Below are positions 1-10,620 of a DNA stretch of 64,000 nt, piece after piece; the first letter of the stretch is position 1, and each line of letters starts with the position of its first letter. The notes under the pieces were generated by a model. It did not search any database, was not told the DNA's origin, and saw only the letters and a program-made list of their open reading frames with translations. This stretch comes from Oxytricha trifallax (lineage: Eukaryota; Ciliophora; Spirotrichea; Sporadotrichida; Oxytrichidae), in NCBI GenBank assembly GCA_000711775.1, contig ARYC01017444.1, forward strand, positions 18,655-82,654, in the 5' to 3' direction. The translations under genes were made by a program, and so were the position numbers.

Positions 1-790
1 TTGATAGTTTAAATTCTTGAAGATTCACTAGACTAGAAAACATTACAGTGTCAATAAATACGCAATCTTTAATTTATAATGTTTTAATGTTAAAATATGG
101 CAATTCATTAATCCTCATTAACTGCTCCATTGCATTTCTATTATTTGTGTAACACTCAGAGGTCTGCTTCATTAAATATTCACCGATGTAGCATTCTTTA
201 AAAATTACTGTATTAAATTATTTAAAAAGTGGATAAAGACATGACTTTGAAAAGTTCAACTTTGAGTCTATTATAGTCAATTTGTGAAATTTAACATTTT
301 TGAAATTTAATTTTTGTTTAATTTTCAATTTATCCAAGCTTTAACATGATTTAAATAATAAATTGACAGCTAGTTTCTTATCTTAAGGCATATTTTCCAA
401 AGAATTTAAAAATTAAATAAGCATATTTATAATATCCTAATTTAGAAGTGAGTTTAATTTGATCACAAATTAATCTGTGAAATCAATCAAGCTTTCTATA
501 TTTATGCATGTTATTTTTGCTAGATCTATTGTTAATAATTGTTTATTTTAAAGCCTTAAAGAATTAGCATACTTCAAGCTCTCAGTTTCTGATTTTTGTA
601 ATAATAGCAAAAGAACAAAATTCTGGGTTATTTCAAGAAATGAGTAAATAATTAATCGAATATTTCTAGTTAAACTATTCTTTTGATCAAATTTTTATAC
701 TGGTTTAATTTCAGATTCTTGAGAAATAGGTTGTTGAATTAATCTATTTTACTTTTCAGTTTGACTAAACTTAAATATTATATCTTTCAT
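1..790 (-). CDS. Array family protein, type a, N-terminal part (cut by window edge)
   Basis: The first 263 or so codons of a type-a family gene; the C-terminal half lies beyond the left edge. I chose the ATG at 788-790 because it matches the start position of the paralogues. Hand translation shows no TGA when TAA/TAG are read as Gln. Near the N-terminus is the segment RNIRLIIYSFLE, which resembles the core of an F-box, followed by leucine-rich sequence and the family motif around KSCLYPLFK. The sequence is nearly identical to 42911-43700. Function is unknown; an F-box/LRR-like adaptor is an inference. Confidence 0.6.
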
Positions 791-1314
791 TTTATTAAAA
801 AACAATTTAGTTATACGAATTACTGATCTTTATACAAATATACTAAGATTATCATCAATCTGAATATTTATTTTTAATAGATTTAGTATTAATACAATTT
901 ATTTTTTTTTGATTATATAAGTCACTTTTGAGTAAATAAAATGTTTTTTCTTAGAAAATCATATAAATACTTTTAAAACCTATTATATTTATAGTTATTT
1001 AATTAAATAAAAATAATTAAATAATAATTTACTACCTCTATTTAACTAATACAAAAAACAAACAAAATTTTTTCTCAGCTAAAAATAATAATAGAACATT
1101 CAAAATTTTTATAAAATTTGAAAAATAGTAAAAAGTAAATTGAGAGTAATATTACATTAATTGGAATTTAGATATAAGTAAATTATTAGTTGAATAATTG
1201 CAAATAATTTTAATCTTATTAGAATTATTTTTTATTGCAATTTCAATAAACTTTATTAAATTTATTTCAAAAGAATTTAATTTTTTTGAATTAATGTTAA
1301 ATAAATCAATTTAT

Positions 1315-2030
1315 TCATGAATCTCTTTTCATCAATACTAAGTTAAATTAATTAGCATCAAACTCTCTCACATATATGGTTATAAGTTTGCACACATCTA
1401 ATGATTTTTTAGTAAATTTCAAGCATATTGCTGAGTCTTTTTTAGATTATTCTTCATCAATTGTTAATGAAATTTATTTCATGCTATAATATTCATTTAT
1501 TAAATCTATTGGGCTTTTGGTCATTAATTTAAATAAGTGGTTTGATTCTAGATAATTTTAATCAAAAATTGTGATGCTTGGTGCATATAAATTCATAGAT
1601 TTGAAATTTAATTTAGCTTCTTTTCTATTTACTGTAAAAATGGTAGAAAATGATCAATTTGACTTTAATTAGTAAAAGCATCAAATCTAAATTTAATATT
1701 TTGTGTAAAATTTAGCAAATTTTCTAAATTCATTTTGACTTCAACAAGTCTTGAATAATCAATTTTAAGGAATTGACAATTTTCAGTCCAATAAGTCTGA
1801 GCGAGTCTTAAACTTTTAATTTCTAATTTTTATAGAGTAGTCAAAATTAGAAAACTTTTATTCATTTCGAGATATAAGTAAATTAATAACCGGATGTTAA
1901 TTGTTAGGCATTTTTACTAGGAACTTGTCATAACTCTTTGAATTTTAGTTTTATTTTGAGCAGTCTTTTACTTCAATTAATTTTATTTTTAATTGAGACA
2001 TATTTAAATTGTTTTGATATCTTTTTTCAT
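1315..2030 (-). pseudogene. Chimeric, internally deleted array gene (type c start, type b end)
   Basis: The right part (1618-2030) matches the N-terminal third of the type-c gene at 24203-25666. The left part (1315-1617) matches the C-terminal end of the type-b genes at 21280 and 44214. The switch occurs near 1617 at a short shared GCTTCTTTT-like stretch. The two halves are in different frames: reading from the ATG at 2028-2030 meets TGA at 1593-1595, just past the junction. This looks like a deletion of about 3.6 kb between neighbouring paralogues and should be non-functional. Confidence 0.6.
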
Positions 2031-3035
2031 TTTAAAAATAAGTTTAATCTGAATAAAATTAACAAATATATGCTCTTTTAATAATCACTAATTTAAATAT
2101 TCAATAAATTATATTGGTTATAAATTTACCATTTTTCCCCCTCGATATAAATTAATCAATTTAATATTAAATATCATTGATCCTTCTGAAAATATAATTA
2201 AAAAGTAATTAAATGGAAATCTTATTTAAATTAATAATATTATCAATAAGAAAAATATTAGTTTGTATTATATAAAAATTTAAGTTTTATCTTCTCCCTT
2301 AAATAAAGATTAAAAATTATTGTATATGTTGAAAAATAGAAATTGTAAATATTTTATAAATTACAATTTTACAAAATTTTAATGAGCAGATTCCCTAAAT
2401 TTAAACTTATTTTGAAAATTAATATTAAAAATAATTGACATTAGATAAGATAAAAACAACTGAAATTTTATTATATTTATTCTATTATAAATCAAATTTT
2501 GTATAGTGAGAAATAATTTTATAAAATAAATTCTTATAATTTTCTTAAATATTTTGAGAATAAATTCTGAAAAAACTTCTTAGTGAATAATGAGTAATAA
2601 AACAATATTATAAAAATTAAACTTAAATTAAAAGGCATATCTTTTTCAATGAAATATAAAATTTTAAAGGATATAAATTATTTTGGATTTTTTATAATTT
2701 TAACAATTATCACTATAGGCTCTTCCATAAACTTTTCTTGTGAGTGCAATTTCACCAATTAAATCAAAAAAAAAATTATGCAAAATTTAATTAGTTTTTT
2801 AGAAGTAACTTATCTTAATATGATTTATTTATTTAAAAAGAATTAAATTATTGAACGTTTATATTATTATTATTGATAATAAATAAGATTTTATTAAATT
2901 TTTAATAATGAGATTTTTAAAACTTACATTTGATTAAAATGAAATCTAAATTCTTATCAAAAAAATGAATAATAATTAAATAATGTCTAGTGAGTGAGTG
3001 AAGATCTCTAAAATCCCTTATTTTAAAATAAAATT
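2031..3035. other. AT-rich spacer between type c and type d genes
   Basis: No coding signal on either strand. The sequence is almost all A/T with homopolymer runs. It is repeated nearly unchanged at 25667-26675 and in a more diverged form at 48500-49441, so it is part of the array unit. No promoter or RNA gene was recognised. Confidence 0.6.
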
Positions 3036-4448
3036 TCAAGCTTTTGATTAGAGCAATGTCACATTAAATGTATTGGATTAAAACTCTTTAGCATTTACAG
3101 TGATAAGTTTATTTCCAAATATTGAGGTTTTAGTTATTTTAAAGCAAATCTAATTATTATTAATTGATTCCTCTTTATCAATGACCATTGAAATTTGTTT
3201 AGTGCTATAATACTCATTGAATAGCTCTATAGGACTTTTTTCAATTAATAAATATCTATGGTTGTTTGTTACAAAATTCTTGTCTAGCATATTAATGCTT
3301 GGAACAAATACAACCAAAGATTTGCATTTTATTTTAAAGAGTAGCTCAAGTTAAGAAGAGAAGTTGAGTTTGAAATCTAAAAATAAGCAAATTTTAATCT
3401 AATTTTCTCCAAGCCATTGTAATTTTACAATAAATTCTTTATATTACTGTTGTATGAGAGTGATCTCTAGGCTTTTATAATTTTTATAGATGTCACTTGC
3501 AAAGTAAAAAATATCAAGAAAATTTTCATGCTTGAGAGCTATTTGAAAATCTTCAACGTCACTCAAATATTTATTGTTAAGATATTATTCATAATAATCA
3601 TCGATTTCGTGTGCCTTTATTTTTTTCAGTTTTTGATATTTGGCCTTATTTTTCATCAGTATGTTTATAGTTTAATTATAGATAGAGGTTACAATCTTAA
3701 AGTTTTCAAGATTTAAGAGACTAGAAAACATAATAGAGTCTACAAATATAGAGTCCTATATTTTTAAGGATTTTATATTAGAATATGGGTTTCTATTGAT
3801 CTTCATGAGCATACTGTTTTAACCATTTTCGCCCTCATGATGAGATTCAGCAATTTATCTCATCAAAGTTTCACCAATAAAAGACTCTTTCACTGATATA
3901 GCGCTGAAGTATTTGAAAAGTGGGTAAAGACCAGAATTTGAAAATGTGAGCTCCGAGTCTGTGAGAGTTAACTTGTGAAACTTAACATTTTTTAAGGTTA
4001 TATCTGGGAAAATTTGAATGTTATACAAGTTCTAGCATGATTTAAAATGCAAGCTTATTGTCAATTTATTGTAATCAATAACTTGGTCTAATTGTTGTAA
4101 GAATCCCACAAATTAATTAATTTGACTTTAATTGATAAGGGCATTAAAGATAAATCTAATTTTATCTGTAAACTCTATTATATTCAAAAAATTTGCTCTA
4201 TTTCCTTCGAACACATCTGAAATGTTTAAATCTATGAATTAATAATTCTTAGGCCATTAACATTTTGCGAATTTAAGTCCTTCTTTTTCCGTTTTTTACA
4301 GAATGACTAATAGTATATAGATTCTTTTAATTTCAAGGTAAGAGTAAATTGTTAAACGAGTGTTTCTTGTTAAGCATTTATTTGGAAGTGTCTTGATTAC
4401 AGGTTGAGTTTTAATATTTTCACTATTTTAAATTGGCAACGATATCAT
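3036..4448 (-). CDS. Array family protein, type d
   Basis: Hand translation from the ATG at 4446-4448 to TGA at 3036-3038 gives 470 residues with no internal TGA; many TAA/TAG are read as Gln. Visible features are an F-box-like segment near residue 35 (NTRLTIYSYLEIK), leucine-rich sequence, SNSGLYPLFKYF, FVDSIMFSSLLNLE, and a C-terminal KSPIELFNEYYSTKQISM. There is no signal peptide or obvious membrane segment. It is nearly identical to 26676-28088 and close to 49442-50857. No catalytic motif is seen; the function is unknown, and F-box/LRR-type protein interaction is an inference. Confidence 0.65.
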
Positions 4449-5130
4449 ATTATTTGATTTATTATTTATAGAAAACACAAGAACTCTTTAAATATATTCT
4501 ACATTCTATTTTAAATATTCATTTAATGTTAAATTTTTCATTTTTTTTAAATAAAAAATCATTTAATTTGAGCTAATTGAATTGTAAGAAAATTCTTAAA
4601 AATTAACCTTTCTAGTAATTCAAACTAAAAATATCAAAAAATTTGATAATAAAAGCTATTTAAATTATAAAACTTATTTCTAAATGTTTTTACTAAAAAT
4701 TATTTTTATAATTATTTCCAATTAATTCAGTGTTTTCTAATTTTTAATTATTATTTTTTTAAAAAAAATTTAATATACAGCATATTCTTAGATAATTAAG
4801 TTATTATATAACTAAATAAATTGATTTAAATTTTACTTTTAAAAAATTGACAAATAATAAATTTCTTAATAGCATTTTTCATTTTTAATTTGTACATAAT
4901 AAATATTAAAAAAATTAACAATATCCACTTTAAATTTTAGATATAAATAATAGGTATATTAAATTAAGCTTAAAAAAGTTAATATATTCCAAACAAAATA
5001 AAATTATAATAAAATGAAAATATGCCTGTACTCATTCTATAACAACATATAATTCAGAATAATATCAATATAAAAGCATAATTTAATTTAATTATATTTA
5101 ATTACACTAATCTCATTATTATAAATAGTT
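4449..5130. other. AT-rich spacer between type d and type e genes
   Basis: Low-complexity A/T sequence with no gene seen. It matches 28089-28762 with small indels. Confidence 0.55.
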
Positions 5131-5828
5131 TCATAACTGTGTTTTCAGCAAGACCAGGTTGAATTAGTTTGTATCAAATTCTTTCACTTTTACTATAATT
5201 AATTTATGTTCAAATAATGAGTGTTTAGTAATTCTCAAATACATACTAGTATTATTAATTTATTCCACTTCTTCGATTGTCATATTAATCTATCTATTAT
5301 TATAATACTCACTCATTAATTCAATTGGACTTTTAGTAAGCAACTTAAAAATGTGACTAGTTTATAAATAATTTTAATCAAACATTGTAATGATTGGTGT
5401 AACTATTGTCAAAGATTTGAAATTTAATTAAAACAGGGGCTCTATTTCAGAAAATAAATCAAAATGGAAATTCAGGTAAAAACAGAAATCAATCTTATTT
5501 TACTTAAAACTCTTAATATCTCGAATTATATTTTAATACTATCTTTTCGATAGAGTTGTCGAAATGTATTCATACTATTGATATGTTTAATAAGAATAGT
5601 TTATTATGTCTAAATTTTATTCATGCTGTATCAAAAGATCTTAGCAATTATCAATATAGTATTTATCTAGTAGTTATGTTTTGTGATATTAATTTATTTC
5701 GTGAAATTTAATCTGCTTCAATTTGCTATACTTAGTTTTATTATTCAGTGAAAATTATAAAGCTAATATCATAAAGCGATTATTCAAATGTAAACTTTTA
5801 CAAATTACAAAGATTATAAAACATCATT

Positions 5829-5902
5829 CAAAACCCACAAACCCCTTCATAAGTTTTATAAGTTTTCTAATTGATGAGGGTAATGGTGGGGATTAGGGTT
5901 TC
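5829..5902 (+). repeat. Left inverted repeat of the 1.2 kb TBE derivative
   Basis: Begins CAAAACCCAC and is inverted at 6955-7028 with few mismatches. The right copy has the cleaner telomere-like end CAAAACCCCAAAA. Confidence 0.75.
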
Positions 5903-6954
5903 TTTTTGATTTATTTCTTTTTTTATGTTAGATTCAATGTCTTTTACTATTTTTATGGTTTAAATTTTCTTTATTTTATATTTTATCATCTCTACATCTA
6001 TGTTTATGTTATGTAGAAATAAATTGACTAAGAAAATTGAAATGATAATGTATTTTTGTTTGCTTTACTTATATACTTAAATCATCTAAATTTTATGAAA
6101 ACAATTTCTTATAATTTCTTGAGACTTTTTTTCTAAGTACGATGGTATCAATAAAGTTTTAATAATTTAGTAAATGGTACCAATCAACTTCTAAACCAAA
6201 TTGGAACTTTTCCACTAAAACCTCATTAGATTAAAACTATGTACTAATTAAGTTTTGGTACTATTAAGATGGTACCAATTAAAATTAAGCTAATTTAGTA
6301 CCAGTACTAATTAAATTTAAACAAGTTTAGGACTAATTTAATGGAATTTTATTGGTTAAAATGGAAATACATCTCTGAAACTTGTTACAGTTTTCACTAA
6401 CTTTCTCCATTTCTCTATAGAGGATTGACCTCCTGTAAGTTACCCATATTTAATAGGTGTGAAAAAATTTAAAGAAATTAATAAATACAAAATTTAAAGA
6501 TTGATATCCATTTATAACACTTCTGGAACTTTAACATTACTTAACTGTGGATATCAATCACCTTAAAACTTCTAATTTTATACTTCTATTTCATTTAGAT
6601 TTTACTTTTATTACCAAACCTTTGTGTGTTGAATGAAAATATGATAATTAAGAACGCGAGCTATAAAAAATAAAAGTTTTAAACTGATTTAGAAAATATT
6701 TTTGATTAAAATTTTCAAAATGCCAAACTTTTAAAAATGATGCAATCGTCAATTTTAATAAAACAATCAGTTAAAGTGATGAATTGTGAAAAAATGAAAG
6801 ATAAAAAAATGTCACTCATACTAATCCTTTTCAAATAAAAATGCTATAATAGGCATATGACTATGAAAATATATGAGTAGATTATAAAAAATTTGATCAT
6901 ATAAAACTTTCATATTTTTATAACGAGAGTTAAAATGATGCTTCATAATTGAAA

Positions 6955-7028
6955 TAAACCCTAATCCCCAGCATTACCCTCATCAATCAAAACACTTATA
7001 AAACTCATGAAGGGCTTTTGGGGTTTTG
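6955..7028 (-). repeat. Right inverted repeat of the 1.2 kb TBE derivative
   Basis: Ends in TTTTGGGGTTTTG, the complement of a C4A4 telomeric motif. It shares a CTTATAAAxCTCATxAAGGG block with the end of the 16-20 kb TBE, so the two belong to one subfamily. Confidence 0.75.
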
Positions 7029-7799
7029 ATTTAGTCAACAAATATACAGTTATATATTTCTAATGATTATAAATAGAAATAAGTAAATACATTAAACTTC
7101 TTATTATCCTCTTTAAGCTAATTATCTTTTTCTCTTTGAGACTATACTATTATTTTAATGGATTTCTCCCCTATAAAAGATTCCTTAAAAATCATATCAC
7201 TGAAATGTCTGAAAAGATTGTAAAGACCTGAATCAGTAAAACTATGTTAAGAGTCAATTAAAGATAATTTCTTAAGCGAAATTCTTATCAACTTTAATGA
7301 TTGCTTTATTTATAATTCATCCAAATAATTACAAGATTTAAATTTGGTGCTTACAATCAATTTTCTGTTTCCAAGCTATTTATCTAATTAATATAGAAAT
7401 CTTATGAATTAATCAATTTCATATTAATCATGCTCAGAATTGAATCTAAACTCAATTTCTTTGAATAATCTATGATACTATCTAGATTTATAAATGGATT
7501 GGGAAGTCTCCAAAAATTTATTTTTAAATATTCTTTATTATTAAGTCTTAGTGATCTTGCAAGTCTTAAACATTTGATTTCTGATGTTTACAGCAAAAAC
7601 AAAATGAGAATACATTTTCTCATTTTTAGATATGAGTAAATTATCAATCACATATTTAGAGTTAAGCAATGCGGTGCAGTTTAAATTGTTCGTTGTGTTT
7701 TAATTTTATTATATATCGTCAGCTACTACAATTAATTTACTTTTAAAATAAGTTGACTTTTTGTTTTTTATATCTTCTTCATTTTAAAATAGAAAATTT

Positions 7800-8103
7800 T
7801 TATTTATTAATTGAAAATTCTCTTGATAAAATTATAATAAAAATTATTAATTTAAATGTTCATTTTAAATTTATTTTGAAAACTTTTTAATTAAATTCGT
7901 TGAGTTTTAAAAGGCAATTAAAAAATATTGTTTATCCGAAGTTTGTTAAAAGAAATGAAAATTGAAATATAGTCTCTTCCCACTCAAGTTAAAATATAGT
8001 ATAAATTATACACTAGACCTGGAAAAACCTAAGATTTAAATTTTAAAATTTCTTAAAATTAAACAAATTTTTTATTATTCTTAGATTCACTGCTATAAAT
8101 ATT
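7800..8103. other. AT-rich spacer left of the Rep element
   Basis: Upstream of the type-e gene. It matches 30210-30525 in unit 2. No gene seen. Confidence 0.5.
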
Positions 8104-8383
8104 GATAGAATATGATTGAAATGGGGAAATTAAAAAATAAAAATATAACTGTAGATATATATAATTACAACTGCCACTAATTAGGAGTATTACTAATTCA
8201 AATTTGATCTAGGAAACTTTTAATTCAATTTAATTATAACAAAATTAATAATTATTAAATATATATATTTTGTGTGCAAAAGTGCAAAGTGTGCAAAAAT
8301 ATAATAGTACAACTGGGGTATGGGGTGTGTGCACATATTTCGCATTAATATATAATTATATTTATTTTAATTATATAAAATGG
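8104..8383 (+). repeat. Left inverted repeat of the Rep element
   Basis: Pairs with 9793-10074. It contains AACTGCCACTAATTAGGAG, also found in the foldback elements at 39.4 and 52.0 kb, and the GTGCAAA repeat cluster. Confidence 0.8.
8274..8297 (+). promoter_or_regulatory. Iteron-like GTGCAAA repeats, left arm
   Basis: Three copies of GTGCAAA at 8274, 8282 and 8291 (spacing 8-9 bp), followed by a G-rich stretch and GTGTGCAC. Short spaced direct repeats beside a rep gene are typical Rep-binding sites; binding here is inferred. Confidence 0.45.
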
Positions 8384-8390
8384 CATTCCT

Positions 8391-9715
8391 TCATTTTCCT
8401 TCTGCTGCGGTGTCTCTAGTGCTCAATCTCTCCTTGTCTTGGCCTTTTTGATTCATATCTTTCTGTTCATCTTCGCTAGAAACTGTATCATCATCTGATT
8501 TCTGAAAGAGGTAGTTTGCCAATTACACTGCATTGAAAGGAAAGGCGAGCTTGCCTGACTTCCCCTCCACCTTTGGAGTTACGAAGATGCACCTCCTCTC
8601 AAAACTATCTCTCTCCTCAGCAGTCATTCTGCTCCACGGGAGCTCGTTGGTTGTGATGATCGTGAAACAGCCTTAGAATTGCACCGATGTCTCCCCAAAC
8701 TTGACGTCCACCGCATACCCTTTGCCTTCCAATAGCTTTTTCATTGCCGGGATGTTGTACCTATGGAAGTATCTCTCAATATTTATCTCGTCAACCAAGA
8801 GGACCTGAGGCTCCTTTTCCAATGTTCTTGCCTAGACATGAAACCTAGATTAACCAATGACTAGCTCGTCGCAGATAAATATTTCATCAATCATTCTTAG
8901 AATTGTGCTCTTGCCGGTGTTAGCCGCCCCGTAAAGCCAAACGCAGTGAATCTTTTTGTCTTCTCGTTTGATTAATACCTAGTAAAGGGCTTCAGCTACA
9001 TCATAGTATCCAAGCTCTTTTAGTGCTGTATCTGTTAATTTGGCAGACCCGTCGTATGCATGTTTGTTTTTAATGACAAAATCCTCAAGTTGCTGTCTTG
9101 TCGAGATTTCGATTTTATTCACAACACCCATCTGCTTCAATATCTTATGCGTATTGCTAAATCTCTATTATTCCTGGCAAATGTGAGCCACGGCATCGGG
9201 GTCATTCAAATTCCTGTATAGATATTGCTTCATTGTCATAGAACCGTTCGCGATGTTTTCAGCTGTGAATTCTTTCAAGTAGTATTTTGAGTTTCTTTTC
9301 TGTGGAATCTGCTTTAAGTCCTCAAGAGTTGCTCTTGCCGCTATCTTACCATACTCCAATTGCATATCCTAAGCATTCCCGTACTTATGCATCAATCCTT
9401 GCTGCAATAGGAAGAACTCTTGTGATGTTTTAATACTCAAGTCTGACATTTAGAGGCCCAATTTCTGAAATAATTAGCATCCTCCTCTCTTCTTCATTTT
9501 AAAATATTCTCTGTTAATTCCAACAGAGTCTCGCGACACCTTTATGTGAAAGAATGTATTTTTTTAGTTTTATCTTCAAATACGTTGACTTCGGCGATAA
9601 TTGGCTAGTTTGCTTACAGCTTCTTATGTACTTCTTCGATTATGTTCATATTTACAGGGCCTGTGATCTTGAGAAAGAAATCAAGTCTGTAGTTATACTT
9701 TTTTGATTTTGACAT
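8391..9715 (-). CDS. Rep-like superfamily 3 helicase (possible 44-nt intron)
   Basis: Reads from the ATG at 9713-9715 (MSKSKKYNYRLDFF) to TGA at 8391-8393 if the segment 9540-9583 is removed. That segment begins GTATTT and ends AAAG on the minus strand and switches the frame exactly; a single-base frameshift is the alternative. The C-terminal half has the superfamily 3 helicase motifs in order: Walker A GAANTGKST (about 8906-8935), Walker B LLVDEI (about 8784-8805) and motif C ITTNELPW (about 8636-8655). Several Gln are TAA/TAG. I could not find a clear HUH endonuclease motif in the N-terminal half. Such proteins unwind DNA during rolling-circle-type replication. GC content is clearly higher than the surroundings. 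Relation to CRESS-type or parvovirus-like Rep is possible but not settled. Confidence 0.7.
9540..9583 (-). other. Candidate 44-nt intron in the Rep gene
   Basis: On the minus strand it starts GTATTTGAAG and ends CATAAAG, with an internal ACTAA. Removal joins ...AEVN to VSRDSVG in one frame. The sequence also reads as plausible protein in the upstream frame, so a frameshift mutation is equally possible. Confidence 0.3.
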
Positions 9716-9792
9716 TTTTTAGTATTACTAAACTTGCTTTGCTATTTAAGCCAAGAGTTATTCATTGATTTAATTATTCAACTGATTCAAAC

Positions 9793-10074
9793 TCCATTTT
9801 ATATAATTAAAATAAATATAAATATATACTTATGCGAAATATGTGCACAAACCCCATACCCTAGTTGTACTATTATATTTTTGCACACTTTGCACTTTTG
9901 CACACAAAATATATATATTTAATAATTATTAATTTTGGTCATAATTAAATTTAATTAAAAGTTTCCTAGATCAAATTTGAATTAGTAATACTCCTAATTA
10001 GTGGCAGTTGTAATTATATATATCTACAGTTATATTTTTATTTTTGAATTTCCCCATTTCAATCATATTCTATC
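9793..10074 (-). repeat. Right inverted repeat of the Rep element
   Basis: Inverted copy of 8104-8383. It includes part of the region upstream of the Rep start at 9715, so the promoter probably lies in this arm. Confidence 0.8.
9880..9903 (-). promoter_or_regulatory. Iteron-like GTGCAAA repeats, right arm
   Basis: Inverted counterpart of the left cluster: TTTGCAC at 9880, 9889 and 9897. Same interpretation. Confidence 0.45.
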
Positions 10075-10329
10075 AATATTGATGTAGTCTTGAAAGATCA
10101 ATAAAAAATCTTTAAATTTTCAAGTTATAATTATAATTCTATATCTTATTATATTAAATAAATATGTCTCAACTAAAGATATATCAACTAAATTATATTA
10201 TTATTATTAATGTAAAATAATAAATTTTAAACTTTTCTTCCAAGAATATAATAATCCAGAGTTTTTAGAAGTCGGTTGTCAGCATTTTTATAAATTTAGT
10301 AGTTAGCTAAATAAATAAGCATAATCAGG

Positions 10330-10620
10330 AATCATTAAATTACGAAAGTTGGAAAAATTTCTTTTTTCGCTTTCTCGTATCTTTCCTTTGTGAAATTAAC
10401 GCTAACGTGTGCATAAACTAGCATCCCTTAGTTATTCCACTTTCATATTATTTTCACCTTTTTTTAATATTTCCAATAGACTTTAGAATCCTATAATATT
10501 TCGTTTAATACAATTTCATTAAGCCCTAAACTTAGAGCACACCAAGTCAGACCTGGGGCAGTCGACAGTCTTTTTGATAGTTTATACGATTTTATAGAAT
10601 TACACTTTAATAGGAAAATC
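10330..10620. other. Conserved non-coding block between type e and type f genes
   Basis: About 290 bp, less A/T-rich than the neighbouring spacer, with no open frame I can support. It recurs at about 30770-31060 with conserved islands: TTACGAAAGTT, CGCTTTCTCGTATC, CCCTTAGTTATxCCA, and a run ending GTTTATACGATTTTATAG. The spacer around it is much less conserved. It could be a small RNA gene, a regulatory region or a decayed gene. It was not found in unit 3. Confidence 0.4.

Larger units (their letters stand above)
5829..7028. mobile_element. Internally deleted TBE-like transposon (1.2 kb)
   Basis: Both ends are C4A4-like (CAAAACCC...). The inverted repeats of about 74 bp (5829-5902, 6955-7028) share a stretch like GATGAGGGTAATG-TGGGGATTAGGGTTT. 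It is flanked by ATT on both sides (5826-5828, 7029-7031); the empty paralogue near 29450 has AGT, so the site fits the ANT preference of TBE elements. The interior lacks transposase, 22K and kinase genes. It keeps a short stretch (GAGG-TTGACCTCCT, near 6420) shared with the full element near 18050. It is presumably moved in trans. Confidence 0.8.
5131..7782 (-). pseudogene. Array gene, type e, split by a 1.2 kb TBE-derived insertion
   Basis: The C-terminal half is at 5131-5828 (TGA at 5131-5133) and the N-terminal half at 7029-7782 (ATG at 7780-7782). Between them sits the TBE-like element at 5829-7028, flanked by ATT. The unit 2 paralogue (28763-30207) is uninterrupted across this point. 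With the element and one ATT removed the two halves are in the same frame. A TGA near codon 45 (aat atg TGA ttg) is present in both paralogues, so either translation starts further in or the N-terminus is broken. The rest has the family motifs DSGLYNLFRHF and FKSCNYLDEL. Confidence 0.6.
8104..10074. mobile_element. Terminal-inverted-repeat element carrying a Rep-like helicase gene
   Basis: A 1,971-bp element bounded by near-perfect inverted repeats of about 280 bp (8104-8383 and 9793-10074), starting GATAGAATATGATTGAAATG. Each end is flanked by AATATT (8098-8103 and 10075-10080). The paralogous spacer in unit 2 (around 30525) has a single AATATT and no insert, which is a natural empty site. 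The only gene inside is the Rep/superfamily 3 helicase on the minus strand. Three GTGCAAA repeats lie in each arm. This makes it a plausible autonomous Rep-type element rather than a cut-and-paste DDE transposon; that mechanism is inferred. Confidence 0.8.

Noticed and set aside
3528..3716. 62-codon plus-strand frame (also at 27168 and 49934)
   Set aside because: Antisense shadow of the type-d family gene; it recurs only because the gene is duplicated.
9734..9922. 62-codon plus-strand frame
   Set aside because: Lies in and next to the right TIR of the Rep element, across the iterons; no protein-like features.
10330..10620. tRNA gene in the conserved block
   Set aside because: No cloverleaf or A/B-box consensus could be made to fit.
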